A stretch of DNA of 64,000 bases from an uncultured Bacteroidales bacterium (GTDB lineage Bacteria > Bacteroidota > Bacteroidia > Bacteroidales > F082), in contig CAMVCZ010000012.1 of NCBI GenBank assembly GCA_947166105.1, positions 17,577 to 81,576 of the forward strand, given 5' to 3'. The notes under the pieces were generated by a model. The model did no database searches. It saw only the letters and a program-made list of their open reading frames with translations, and had not been told where the DNA came from. Position 1 is the stretch's first letter. Every line of letters starts with the position of its first letter. Below are positions 17,357 through 24,866 of the stretch, in pieces. The translations under genes were made by a program, and so were the position numbers.

Positions 17357-18754
17357 ATGAATAAGATGAAGAAACTTTATATCATAATGATGCTTCTTTT
17401 GGCGGGCATCATGGTCGAGGCCCAGACCAGCGTTTGGGACGGCAGCAGAAAACTCTGGACAAGAGGAAGCGGTACGGAAGGCGACCCCTATCTGATTGAG
17501 ACGGCAGCGCAACTGGCCTTCCTGTCCTATATGGTCAATAAGGATTACGATACGCAAGGTTTGTATTTCCGCCTTACAACCGACATCGACCTGAACGGCA
17601 GCGAAGACCAACCATGGATACCGATTGGCTTGTACAACAGGGGATTCGATGAGGACGGTTGCGACAGGGGAGTTGCAAATAACGCAAGCTATTATGCTCC
17701 TCGCACAATGTTTAGAGGCTGTTTTGACGGTAGCGGACACCGTATTTCCAACATTTACGTCGATAACGAAGGAGGTTATGCGGGCTTGTTCGGTTATGCC
17801 GACTCCTGGGTTGCTGGAGACACTGTGGTGATAGAGAATGTTTTCGTTACCAATGGCTATATTAAAGGAGATGAAAGCGGAGGCATTGTCGGCCATGGCG
17901 GAATAGTCATTGTCTCTCGTTGCAGAAATGGTGCTGATATTGAGGGTAATAGCGTTGGAGGCATTATGGGGGTTGGAGGCAAAATGGTCAGTAATTGCTC
18001 TAATATTGGCCGTCTTAAAGGTGTCAGTGTAGGTGGAATTGCGGGCATGATGTCGGAGGCTGAAATCTCCGAGTGTTTCAACGAAGGCGACGTTGAGGCA
18101 AGCAGGCTCGGTGGCGGCATTCTTTCCAATTCTAACAGGTCAATGATCGACAATTGTTACAACATAGGCAATGTATCCGCAATTGGCGACACAACTACCT
18201 ATTATCCTGCCGCTGGTGGTTTGTTGGGCATTGTTGCTATTCGCAGTGAGGCCAAGAACAGTTATAGTGTTGGAGAAATCACAGGGAATCATCATGTTGG
18301 ATGTTTGCTTGGATTCGCCAGTCAACCCGAGAACACGACCTTCGAGAATTGTTACTACCTCAATGTTTGTTCAGGCAACGAGTATGGTATCCCGAAAAGC
18401 GCAGAAGAAATGCGCGAGGAGGTTTTTGTGGATGTGCTCAACCAAGACAGTGGCGTTTGGGGATTTGACGCAAACAACGTCAACGACGGATTCCCGATTT
18501 TGGTCAGGACCGACCTCTCCGTTGACAGTCATGCAGAAAAAGAACTGATTATCTATCCTAATCCAACCAGTGGAATGGTAATTATAGAGGGAAAGGAAGT
18601 TGCCCAAGTGCAGGTTTACAATATTCTTGGTCAGGTGGTTAGGACATTCAGCTCTAACAGGATTAATGTAGGTGATTTGCGGGAAGGCATTTATCTATTG
18701 CAGATTACCGATAGAGAAGGCTTGATTCATTCTACAAAGTTGGTGGTGGAATGA
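17357..18754 (+). CDS. Secreted GLUG-repeat protein with T9SS sorting domain
   Basis: 465 residues. Start at 17357 (MNKMKKLYIIMMLLLAG) precedes a signal peptide ending VEA; the ATG at 17366 is equally possible. The N-terminal part (GSGTEGDPYLIETAAQLAFLS) is typical of beta-helix surface proteins. Residues about 180-330 are GLUG-type repeats (ESGGIVGHGG, SVGGIMGVGG, SVGGIAGMM, RLGGGILSN) forming a right-handed beta solenoid. C-terminal IIYPNPTSGMVIIEG...LVVE is a T9SS type A sorting domain. Probably cotranscribed with the preceding secreted protein and controlled by the upstream TPR regulator. Likely adhesin or surface-layer-like role; ligand unknown. Confidence 0.85.
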   Translation: MNKMKKLYIIMMLLLAGIMVEAQTSVWDGSRKLWTRGSGTEGDPYLIETAAQLAFLSYMVNKDYDTQGLYFRLTTDIDLNGSEDQPWIPIGLYNRGFDEDGCDRGVANNASYYAPRTMFRGCFDGSGHRISNIYVDNEGGYAGLFGYADSWVAGDTVVIENVFVTNGYIKGDESGGIVGHGGIVIVSRCRNGADIEGNSVGGIMGVGGKMVSNCSNIGRLKGVSVGGIAGMMSEAEISECFNEGDVEASRLGGGILSNSNRSMIDNCYNIGNVSAIGDTTTYYPAAGGLLGIVAIRSEAKNSYSVGEITGNHHVGCLLGFASQPENTTFENCYYLNVCSGNEYGIPKSAEEMREEVFVDVLNQDSGVWGFDANNVNDGFPILVRTDLSVDSHAEKELIIYPNPTSGMVIIEGKEVAQVQVYNILGQVVRTFSSNRINVGDLREGIYLLQITDREGLIHSTKLVVE

Positions 18755-18760
18755 ATGATA

Positions 18761-18800
18761 AAAGCCTCGCCACGGATGAAGTTGTGGCGAGGCTTTTTTT
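18761..18800 (+). terminator. Rho-independent terminator
   Basis: Perfect 13-base stem AAAGCCTCGCCAC/GTGGCGAGGCTTT with a 10-base loop and a T run, 6 bases after the GLUG gene stop codon. It also faces the convergent DUF4143 ATPase gene, so it may work in both directions. Confidence 0.9.
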
Positions 18801-18833
18801 GTGTCTAATGGCTTGGACGGCCAACAGATAATA

Positions 18834-20177
18834 TTACAGAATGAGTTGCTCCGGCACTCGATGCTCCAAAAACATCACATAATAAATTGGCAAATAGGTG
18901 ATTATGCCTTTTGAGCGGATTTCTCTCTCGTTTGACAAGACGATTCCGCGCTTGATTTTGTATTCTTCATTGGCCGCAAACGCATTGAGCGCACGGTGAA
19001 TCTGATAGTCCTTGCCCGACTTCACCTCGATGGGCAGCACGGAAAGGCTTTCGTAGTCGTCAACGATATAGTCAACCTCGCCCCTGGCCTTGTTGTCATA
19101 ATAAAACAACTCGTGCCCATGTGCCCTGAGTTCCGAGGCGACCACGCTTTCATACACGCTTCCCAAATTCACGCTCAGTTCGTCGTTCAGTATGGCCGCC
19201 ACATTATATTGATACAAAATGTTAGTGAGCAACCCTACATCGTTGATATACAGTTTAATAAGATTTTTGCTCGCCGATTCAACCAAAGGAAATGTAGGTG
19301 AAGAAATGGCCTTCACATCCAAAGTGATGCCCGAACTTACCAAATACTCAATTTCGTCGGCATAGTCTTTCCAACGCTTGTCACCGCCTTCTATGGCCTT
19401 GTAAACGAGGCGTTTCTTCTTGTTTTCCATGTTGGAAGGAATCATGTTGTAAACGCTCATGATTTTCAGTTTGTGCTCCTCGTCGTATTGTGAAGCATCG
19501 AGCGCGTAAAGATGGCGGATGTCATCGTGTATCTTCCTGACAGCCACGATGTTCCTTGAATCGAGATACTCATTGACCGCATCGGGCATCCCACCTATTA
19601 ATAAATAGCGTTTGAACAGGTCGAGCATCCTTGCATGAAGGTTTTCGTCCAACGATTCCCTATTCTTAAACCTTCTCCGCAATTCGTCGATGGCAGCCTC
19701 TCCAAAGCCGTTTGCCCACAAAAACTCCTCAAAATCAAGTTGGTACATGTGCTTTATCTCCAAACTTCCTACTGGGATGGAAACCGTTTGCCGCAAGGTG
19801 ACTCCCAATTGTGAGCCGCTGGCGATATAGGTGAAGCGGTCGTCCTCCTTGAGGAATTTCACCATGGTGAGCATGTGCGGATAGGCTTGTATTTCGTCCA
19901 AAAAGACCAAAGTGTTGGCTTTTTCGCGCATTTTCTCTCCGGCGATGGTGCTAAGTTGAAAATAGAATTTCTCGATGGTGTTGGCTTCCGCGAAAACCTT
20001 CGGGCCGTTCTTATCCTTGGCAAAGTTCACTTCGATGAAGTTGGGGAACAGTCGGCTGCCCACTTCGCGTATGATGTAGGACTTCCCGATTTGTCTTGCC
20101 CCGTCGATGACGAGCATCTTGTTCGAGTTGCTTTTCAGATATTGTTCGATGTATGCTTGTATCTTCCTTTTCAGCAT
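18834..20177 (-). CDS. AAA_14/DUF4143 ATPase with PD-(D/E)XK-like C-terminus (cassette 1)
   Basis: 447 residues. Walker A GARQIGKS near residue 26, Walker B LVFLDEIQ near 92, sensor-like YIASGSQLG near 117, the family signature YQLDFEEFLWANG near 145, then the DUF4143 half. The C-terminus has GEVDYIVDDYESLSVLPIEV followed by KSGK, i.e. the D...ExK pattern of PD-(D/E)XK nucleases. Biological role of the family is unknown. Four 13-base motifs at exactly 33-base steps lie directly upstream of its start, one touching the -7 box (TATCTTTGC on the minus strand). A second gene of the same family in this window (35099-36436) has the same promoter design. Confidence 0.9.
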   Translation of the reverse strand: MLKRKIQAYIEQYLKSNSNKMLVIDGARQIGKSYIIREVGSRLFPNFIEVNFAKDKNGPKVFAEANTIEKFYFQLSTIAGEKMREKANTLVFLDEIQAYPHMLTMVKFLKEDDRFTYIASGSQLGVTLRQTVSIPVGSLEIKHMYQLDFEEFLWANGFGEAAIDELRRRFKNRESLDENLHARMLDLFKRYLLIGGMPDAVNEYLDSRNIVAVRKIHDDIRHLYALDASQYDEEHKLKIMSVYNMIPSNMENKKKRLVYKAIEGGDKRWKDYADEIEYLVSSGITLDVKAISSPTFPLVESASKNLIKLYINDVGLLTNILYQYNVAAILNDELSVNLGSVYESVVASELRAHGHELFYYDNKARGEVDYIVDDYESLSVLPIEVKSGKDYQIHRALNAFAANEEYKIKRGIVLSNEREIRSKGIITYLPIYYVMFLEHRVPEQLIL

Positions 20178-20203
20178 GTTACAAAGTTTTTACGCCGCAA
20201 AGA

Positions 20204-20315
20204 TACGCTTTTCCAATAAATCCGAAGCAAAAAACTTACGCTTTTCCAAGAAAAATTACCCTAAAATTATACGCTTTTCCAATGTTTTTGAGGTGAAAAA
20301 ACTACGCTTTTCCAA
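20204..20315 (-). repeat. Four-copy 33-base-period motif array at the DUF4143 ATPase promoter
   Basis: TACGCTTTTCCAA (gene sense TTGGAAAAGCGTA) occurs at 20204, 20237, 20270 and 20303, always 33 bases apart, with 20-base spacers that share no obvious sequence. The copy nearest the gene ends in the TA of the -7 box at 20197-20205. Not a CRISPR: the repeat is too short and no cas gene is near. It looks like a multi-site operator on one face of the helix. Confidence 0.9.
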
Positions 20316-20422
20316 GAAATGAGCAGCAAAGCCCCCATTTTCACGAACCAATCATCCGAAAAATTCGTATTATCAGTTCGCCAAAAACACCAAGTGTAAC
20401 TCGTCCGTTTGCATTTTCAACA

Positions 20423-20494
20423 ACCAAACACTTTCTGTTTCCGAATCGCATCTCTAACGAGATGCAGCAGTTGGTCGTGGAGAAGTGTTTTGAG
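20423..20494 (-). other. Imperfect long hairpin region downstream of the toxin remnant
   Basis: Outer arms CCAAACACTTTCT and GAGAAGTGTTTTG pair imperfectly; the inner part has a perfect 7-base stem GCATCTC/GAGATGC. No open frame of interest is seen here. It may be a transcription end for the minus-strand antitoxin unit or a remnant of the deleted toxin region. Confidence 0.35.
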
Positions 20495-20593
20495 TTATTT
20501 GTCGCCATAGTGACCGTAGGCAGACACCACCTCCACAATGACCACATCATAGTAAATCTTGTAAACAAGTCTGTACTTAACCTTGTAACTCAT
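20495..20593 (-). pseudogene. Truncated RelE/YoeB-type toxin remnant
   Basis: A 32-residue frame starting at the ATG 20593, overlapping the antitoxin 3' end by 17 bases. Its body YRLVYKIYYDVVIVEVVSAY plus GHYGDK resembles the last two or three beta strands of RelE/YoeB toxins (family length about 85-90). The N-terminal helices and most catalytic residues are absent, so the toxin is probably inactive. The overlap position is where an intact toxin would begin. Confidence 0.6.
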
Positions 20594-20924
20594 GCTCGAT
20601 TCTGGTTAAGAATTCGTCCAACGATTCATTTGGGAGCATCTCGTGGGAAGTAGCCTCGCCGCTTTCTGCTTCTTTCAGCCTCTTTTCTATCATGTCGATA
20701 TTTCTTTGGTCGGCGAAGAACGGGTCGCCGCTCGGACTGATTTCGTAAGGGTCGCGACGGAACTCAGGTGGAATGTTGAGTATGGCATCCTCTCTCTTCA
20801 CCGGCTTGATGCTGACCTTGAACGATCCGTGGTCGCGGGTCTTGACGATGAAATCGTCGCCGTTTGACTCCGTGAAATAGCTCATCATGTTTGTTCTGAA
20901 ATCTCTGCTGCTGACTACAATCAT
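20577..20924 (-). CDS. Phd/YefM-like antitoxin
   Basis: 115 residues. N-terminal MIVVSSRDFRTNMMSYFTES resembles Phd/YefM antitoxins, where this part dimerises and binds DNA; the C-terminal half is acidic and helical (IDMIEKRLKEAESGEATSHE) and would mask a toxin. An 18-base perfect palindrome sits about 55 bases upstream of the start, in the promoter zone. Its partner is reduced to a C-terminal stub, so this is an orphan or decaying antitoxin. Confidence 0.7.
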   Translation of the reverse strand: MIVVSSRDFRTNMMSYFTESNGDDFIVKTRDHGSFKVSIKPVKREDAILNIPPEFRRDPYEISPSGDPFFADQRNIDMIEKRLKEAESGEATSHEMLPNESLDEFLTRIEHELQG

Positions 20925-20979
20925 GGTGTTCTCCTTTCCTTTTTGTTCCGCAAAAATACATCATTTTTCGATTTCTTAC

Positions 20980-20997
20980 CATTTTGGTACCAAAATG
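20980..20997 (-). promoter_or_regulatory. Perfect 18-base palindrome, probable antitoxin operator
   Basis: CATTTTGGTACCAAAATG is its own reverse complement and is followed by a half copy (ATACCATTTT). A -7 box TATTTTTGC for the antitoxin lies at 20950-20958 on the minus strand, so the palindrome is in or just above the -33 zone. Confidence 0.6.
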
Positions 20998-21192
20998 ATA
21001 CCATTTTTTGTTACTTTCAGTTATGTGTAACCTATCCGTTTACACTTCCGACAACCAAAAAGGACAAACTTTCGCGCCAACGGGATGACACTGAAAATGA
21101 ATGTGGTATGAGGGCGAGTTTTATCTTTGCGAAGTAAAATACTAACCCTAAAACCGACGCGCCCGATGGGATAGAACTGGGCAAAATAGAGA

Positions 21193-21654
21193 ATGAAGAA
21201 ATCTTTACGATTGATTGTGTTTACTGCAATTGCCGCTATGCTATGTTTCTCTTCTTGCACAAAAGACCCCGAGAAACTAATTGTTGGGAAATGGAAAGTG
21301 GTATCGGCTCGGTGTTCTGACCAATACTTTGGTGATGCTGTGGAAAACGATAAAGGTACAACCTGGAATTTTAAAGAAAATGGAACATTTACGGGCACAA
21401 TGAATATAATGGATTTCATTGGTAGTGATATTTCCTGTAATTATACATGTGACGACAGCTCTCTTGAATTAAGAGGAGGAGACCTTAAAGGAACTTTTGA
21501 TGGTGAGAGTTATAATATCGTATATATGTTTGATATTGATGAAATATCAAGAAAAGAATTATCGATTTCAGGCAAAGTTAAAATATCTGATACGTATGAT
21601 GGTTATACCGATACATATTCTTTTTCTGTGAGTTATGATTTAGAGAAGAAATAA
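21193..21654 (+). CDS. Lipocalin-like lipoprotein
   Basis: 153 residues. Signal peptide with lipobox (MLCFSSC, Cys about 22), then KLIVGKWKVVSA near the start of the mature part, the usual opening strand of lipocalin-like Bacteroidota lipoproteins, followed by alternating strands (WNFKENGTFTGT, SLELRGGDLKG, SYSFSVSYDLEKK). Binding partner unknown. Noticeably richer in A+T than neighbouring genes, which suggests acquisition. A plausible -7 box TATCTTTG is at 21122-21129. Followed by a strong terminator. Confidence 0.78.
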   Translation: MKKSLRLIVFTAIAAMLCFSSCTKDPEKLIVGKWKVVSARCSDQYFGDAVENDKGTTWNFKENGTFTGTMNIMDFIGSDISCNYTCDDSSLELRGGDLKGTFDGESYNIVYMFDIDEISRKELSISGKVKISDTYDGYTDTYSFSVSYDLEKK

Positions 21655-21682
21655 TTTCGCAGTATTAAGAGATCTTTTATCA

Positions 21683-21711
21683 GGTCGTGTATTATTACAC
21701 GGCCTTTTTTT
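21683..21711 (+). terminator. Rho-independent terminator of the lipocalin-like gene
   Basis: 9-base stem GGTCGTGTA/TACACGGCC with one G-T type pair, 4-base loop and a 7-T run, 29 bases after the stop codon. Confidence 0.85.
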
Positions 21712-21740
21712 GTCTGTAGATTGAAAAATGAAGGAATTAA

Positions 21741-22042
21741 TTGGGCTTCATTTCCAAATTATCCCTACCTTTGTCCCCAAACTAAATCAGAGAGAACTAT
21801 AGACAGAAATTAGAATATCGACATAAGCAACCGAGCTTTACGCTCTTATTCTTATACGGAAATCGGCAAATTTGATGTAAAAGAAGAATAAGTAGTGAAT
21901 GGTTCGCGTCTCAGGGCGTGAGCTGTTTGTTGTTTATTTGCTTTTACAGGCTTTGCCGAGCCTTCCGTATCGAGTAAGCAAACAAAACGGTTTCCGCCCG
22001 TTTTGTTTGCCCACCGCGCAAGGCTCCCGCAAAGGCAAACCG
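21741..22042 (+). promoter_or_regulatory. Promoter and long structured leader before a small HTH gene
   Basis: TTG at 21741 and TACCTTTG at 21766-21773 form a promoter. If used, the transcript has a leader of about 260 bases. The leader has a short hairpin AGGCTTTGCCGAGCCT (about 21949-21964) and a perfect 13-base stem GCAAACAAAACGG/CCGTTTTGTTTGC (21978-21990 with 21998-22010), 33 bases before the ATG at 22043. An in-frame ATG at 21899 would read the leader as protein, but that peptide has no domain character. Confidence 0.55.
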
Positions 22043-22297
22043 ATGAACGAAGAACCGCACATAGGGAAACTCATCAAGGCAGAATTAGCTCGGCAGGGGC
22101 GTAGCATCACTTGGCTTGCTACGCAATTGGGCTACTCGCGGCAGTATATGTACAAACTCTTCCGCCGCAAATGGATTTACACGGACTTGCTTCTGAAAAT
22201 CAGCGATTTGATGGATTATGATTTCTTTAGGTGCTATTCGGAATGGAGGGAACAGAGGGATATAATAACTACCAAATCATCATCTTGGAAGGAATAA
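22043..22297 (+). CDS. Small XRE-like helix-turn-helix protein
   Basis: 84 residues from the ATG at 22043 (MNEEPHIGKLIKAELARQGR). The segment SITWLATQLGYSRQYMYKLF is a clear HTH with two helices and a turn, followed by a helical tail (TDLLLKISDLMDYDFFRCYS). Probable DNA-binding regulator. The upstream in-frame extension to 21899 is judged to be a structured leader. Convergent with a 59-residue gene 2 bases away. Confidence 0.75.
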   Translation: MNEEPHIGKLIKAELARQGRSITWLATQLGYSRQYMYKLFRRKWIYTDLLLKISDLMDYDFFRCYSEWREQRDIITTKSSSWKE

Positions 22298-22299
22298 TC

Positions 22300-22479
22300 T
22301 TATGCACAAAAGTAACGATTCCTAATGCCGTTCTTTAACAAAGCACCAAATTGCGAAACCGTCATGCTGCCCTCGGGGATGGTTTCATCAACCGTCGCCA
22401 AGCCAGAATTAATAAGGTTTCCGATGGTGTCAACCGCAGTTTGGTTGTACTCATCGTATCGCAAAGTTATCGTTATCAT
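22300..22479 (-). CDS. Small hypothetical protein
   Basis: 59 residues, MITITLRYDEYNQTAVDTIG and onward. Start 22479 is chosen because a -7 box TACTTTTGC (minus strand, 22503-22511) lies just upstream, between it and the longer in-frame start at 22551. Small proteins opening this way occur in Bacteroidales, sometimes in antitoxin-like settings; no function is assigned. Its stop is 2 bases from that of the HTH gene. Confidence 0.6.
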   Translation of the reverse strand: MITITLRYDEYNQTAVDTIGNLINSGLATVDETIPEGSMTVSQFGALLKNGIRNRYFCA

Positions 22480-22557
22480 CCTATCAAATAGTTGTTTACG
22501 CTGCAAAAGTAACAATAATTCTGAAAACCAGATGTTTTTCGCAACAAACACAAAAAA

Positions 22558-22601
22558 GTTCCAACCAAATCTATGGTTTTTTGCCCAGATTTGGTTGGAA
22601 C
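22558..22601 (-). terminator. Terminator of the TlpA-like gene
   Basis: Perfect 15-base stem GTTCCAACCAAATCT/AGATTTGGTTGGAAC, 14-base loop, followed on the minus strand by a T run; 16 bases beyond the stop codon at 22617. Confidence 0.85.
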
Positions 22602-22616
22602 TATTGCATTAAGTGG

Positions 22617-23666
22617 TTATTTCCCCAACTGCCTTCCCACTTCCTCCATCAATGCCTCACCCTCAAGGTTGCGAGCTACAATCATTCCGTCTTTGATGAG
22701 GGCGTTTTGCGGGATGAAGGCGATGGCGTACAAGGCTCCGGCGGCGTTGCCCCAGCCTTGCAGGTCGCTGACGTGGGTCCAAGTCAAGCCGTCTTTCTCG
22801 ATGGCGGCGAGCCAGGCTTCCTTGTTGGTGTCGAACGAAACGCCCAGAATGTCAAAGCCTTGGTCGTGGTATTTTTGGTAGGCCGCCACCACACCCGGAT
22901 TGGCCTTGCGGCAATCAGGGCACCACGAAGCCCAGAAATCGACCAAAAGGAGTTTGCCTTGGGCGAGTTCGCTGAGCGTCACGGGGTCGCCGTTGGCATC
23001 GTTTTGGGTGAAGTCAATCATCGGCTGACCGGCTTGCACACGCTCTTGCTTCTCCACATATTCTTCGGCCATAGCCAAATTCTTGGTGGTCAAGGTGCTG
23101 TCAGCGTGGTGGATGTTGTCGATCATCGTGCGCAGTTCGCAGGGACCGAAAGCCCACTTGTAACGATACATCACATAATGCGCCACGGGGTCAGTCGGGT
23201 TCTCCCAAACATAGTCGAAGCAGTGCATCTTCAGGATTTCGTCCTTGTCGGCTTGGGCCATTGTGCTGTCGGCTTCAAGTTTGGCTTCCAAGGTGTTATA
23301 ACTCTCGGTGAAGGCAATCAGGCGGTCTTGCGTTTCAGAGCCTTTCACCACAATAGCGTTGGGATTCTGTGCATCGCCTTCCAATGTAACATCCACATTG
23401 TCAGTGAAGAAGTGGAAAGGACGACGCCAGCCTTGCAGCATGAGGCCGTACATTTCATTGTCCTTGCAAACGGGTGTGTTGAACACGGCATCCCAATTTT
23501 GGATGACCGCCGAATCTAACACTTGGCCGTCCTTTTGCAGATAAACGGTCTTGCCGTCGGCATTGGCGAGGTTCACATTGACCTTAAAGGTCTCAGTCTT
23601 TGGTTTAGAAGTGCAGGCAGCCAATAAGATAGCCATTGCAGCAAAAACTAAATATCTTGTTTTCAT
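22617..23666 (-). CDS. TlpA-like thioredoxin-fold lipoprotein (DUF4369 type), copy 2
   Basis: 349 residues from the ATG at 23666, which begins a lipoprotein signal (LVFAAMAILLAAC). The longer in-frame start at 23705 would add residues encoded by an interspersed repeat and is not used. N-terminal strands FKVNVNLANADGKTVYLQKD are of the DUF4369 type; a helical middle follows. The C-terminal thioredoxin-like domain has FWASWCPDCRKANP, i.e. a CPDC redox site near residue 247. Predicted periplasmic thiol-disulfide role. Paralogue of the gene immediately upstream (23755-24840), same order of domains. Confidence 0.9.
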   Translation of the reverse strand: MKTRYLVFAAMAILLAACTSKPKTETFKVNVNLANADGKTVYLQKDGQVLDSAVIQNWDAVFNTPVCKDNEMYGLMLQGWRRPFHFFTDNVDVTLEGDAQNPNAIVVKGSETQDRLIAFTESYNTLEAKLEADSTMAQADKDEILKMHCFDYVWENPTDPVAHYVMYRYKWAFGPCELRTMIDNIHHADSTLTTKNLAMAEEYVEKQERVQAGQPMIDFTQNDANGDPVTLSELAQGKLLLVDFWASWCPDCRKANPGVVAAYQKYHDQGFDILGVSFDTNKEAWLAAIEKDGLTWTHVSDLQGWGNAAGALYAIAFIPQNALIKDGMIVARNLEGEALMEEVGRQLGK

Positions 23667-23684
23667 AACGTAATTATTTAGGTA

Positions 23685-23750
23685 CGGGCGTTTCGACAGG
23701 CTCAACGACCCTTAGGCTTTGTTAAGGTCCCTGAGCTTGTCGAAGGGCCG
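23685..23750. repeat. Interspersed palindromic repeat, family E
   Basis: Arms GTTTCGACAGGCTCAACGAC and GTCCCTGAGCTTGTCGAAGG face each other across a short centre, filling the gap between the two TlpA-like genes. Related copies are at 26216, 27366, 60347 and 62047. Confidence 0.88.
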
Positions 23751-23754
23751 AAAA

Positions 23755-24840
23755 TTATTGTAACAGTTCTCCTAATTTCGCCGTCAAGTCCTCGCCGCGC
23801 AAGCCTTTGGCCACCATCGTGCCGTTCTGGTCGAAGAGGAAATTGGACGGAATATAATAAATCAGGTAACTTTCGCTGACATTGCCTTCGCTGTCGCGCA
23901 CTTGCGTCCACGGCAGTTGGTCTTCTTCGACGGCCTTCAACCAAGCATCTTCATCTTGATCGACGCTAACGCCGACGACATCAAAACCAAGTGTGTGATA
24001 TTGCTCGTAAGCAGCCTTCACCACGGGGTTCTCCTTGCGGCACGGACCGCACCACGAAGCCCAGAAATCGACCAAAGTGAGTTTGTTCTTTCCGATGACT
24101 TCCGAAAGCGTAACGTTCTCACCTTCTTTTGTTTGCAGCGTAAATTCAATGAAGGGTTGACCCACTTCCAAGCGTTCTTGCTTGGCGATGTAGTCGTTGA
24201 GGTCGGTCTTGTAAATGGATTCGGTAGTGAATGTGTTGACCATCTCTTTCAGTTGGTCGAGGGGATAGTCTTGCTTCACTTGGTCGAGGATGTAGTGCGT
24301 AACAAAACTTTCGGGATGGGCCTTGATGTAGTCGTCGCGGAAGTTGTCCTGTTGCTCCATCAGGGCAGTGCCGACTTTGTTTAGCGAGTCCATTTTGATG
24401 GAATCGTTGTCGGAAAAAGCCTGTTGCATGACGGCATACAATTCGCGGATTTGCCCGTCAAACTGGTTCAGTTGGTCGTTGTAGGCCTCCAATTCAGCCT
24501 GCGTTTCCGAAGCCATGATTTCCACATCTTTCGGGTTGTTGATGTCGCCCACAAAAGTCACATCCTTGTTGTCGGCGAAGAAAGGCATCGAGCCGCGCAT
24601 TCCTTTCACTTTCAATGCGTAAAGGATTTGCGGGTCGTCTTTTTGGGCGGTCAAAACGGCGGTTTCGTTGGCGATGACTGCCGAATCGATGGTGACGGGC
24701 GCGTTGTCCACAAACTTTTGCAGATAGACGGTTCTTTCGTTGCCGTTAGCCAAACTGACATTGACCTTGAAGTTGTTTTTTTCGCTGCAAGCGGTCAGGC
24801 CGAGCGCAAGCGCGAACAGGAATAGTACGTTTCTTTTCAT
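23755..24840 (-). CDS. TlpA-like thioredoxin-fold lipoprotein (DUF4369 type), copy 1
   Basis: 361 residues. Lipobox LGLTAC (Cys about 18), DUF4369-type N-terminus (FKVNVSLANGNERTVYLQKF), helical middle, and C-terminal AhpC/TSA-thioredoxin domain with FWASWCGPCRKENP: a classical CGPC active site near residue 257. Predicted periplasmic disulfide reductase. It begins 26 bases after mreD on the same strand, so it may be cotranscribed with mreBCD. The neighbouring paralogue differs in having CPDC. Confidence 0.92.
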   Translation of the reverse strand: MKRNVLFLFALALGLTACSEKNNFKVNVSLANGNERTVYLQKFVDNAPVTIDSAVIANETAVLTAQKDDPQILYALKVKGMRGSMPFFADNKDVTFVGDINNPKDVEIMASETQAELEAYNDQLNQFDGQIRELYAVMQQAFSDNDSIKMDSLNKVGTALMEQQDNFRDDYIKAHPESFVTHYILDQVKQDYPLDQLKEMVNTFTTESIYKTDLNDYIAKQERLEVGQPFIEFTLQTKEGENVTLSEVIGKNKLTLVDFWASWCGPCRKENPVVKAAYEQYHTLGFDVVGVSVDQDEDAWLKAVEEDQLPWTQVRDSEGNVSESYLIYYIPSNFLFDQNGTMVAKGLRGEDLTAKLGELLQ

Positions 24841-24866
24841 TGTAACTCAGATATTTAATTGATTTC

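Noticed and set aside
20204..20315. CRISPR-like array (equal repeats with 20-base spacers)
   Set aside because: The conserved part is only 13 bases, there are only four copies, no cas gene is near, and the array overlaps a promoter. A periodic operator explains it better.
20341..20568. 75-residue minus-strand open frame
   Set aside because: It overlaps the toxin remnant in another frame and has no motif; the region is better described as a toxin stub followed by a hairpin.
21899..22042. N-terminal extension of the small HTH protein
   Set aside because: The extension corresponds to hairpin-rich DNA and gives no domain-like peptide; the ATG at 22043 directly precedes the HTH domain.
23667..23705. 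Upstream start of the second TlpA-like lipoprotein (MSLSKRPYLNNYV)
   Set aside because: These residues come from a family E repeat and would place 13 residues before a proper lipoprotein signal peptide.
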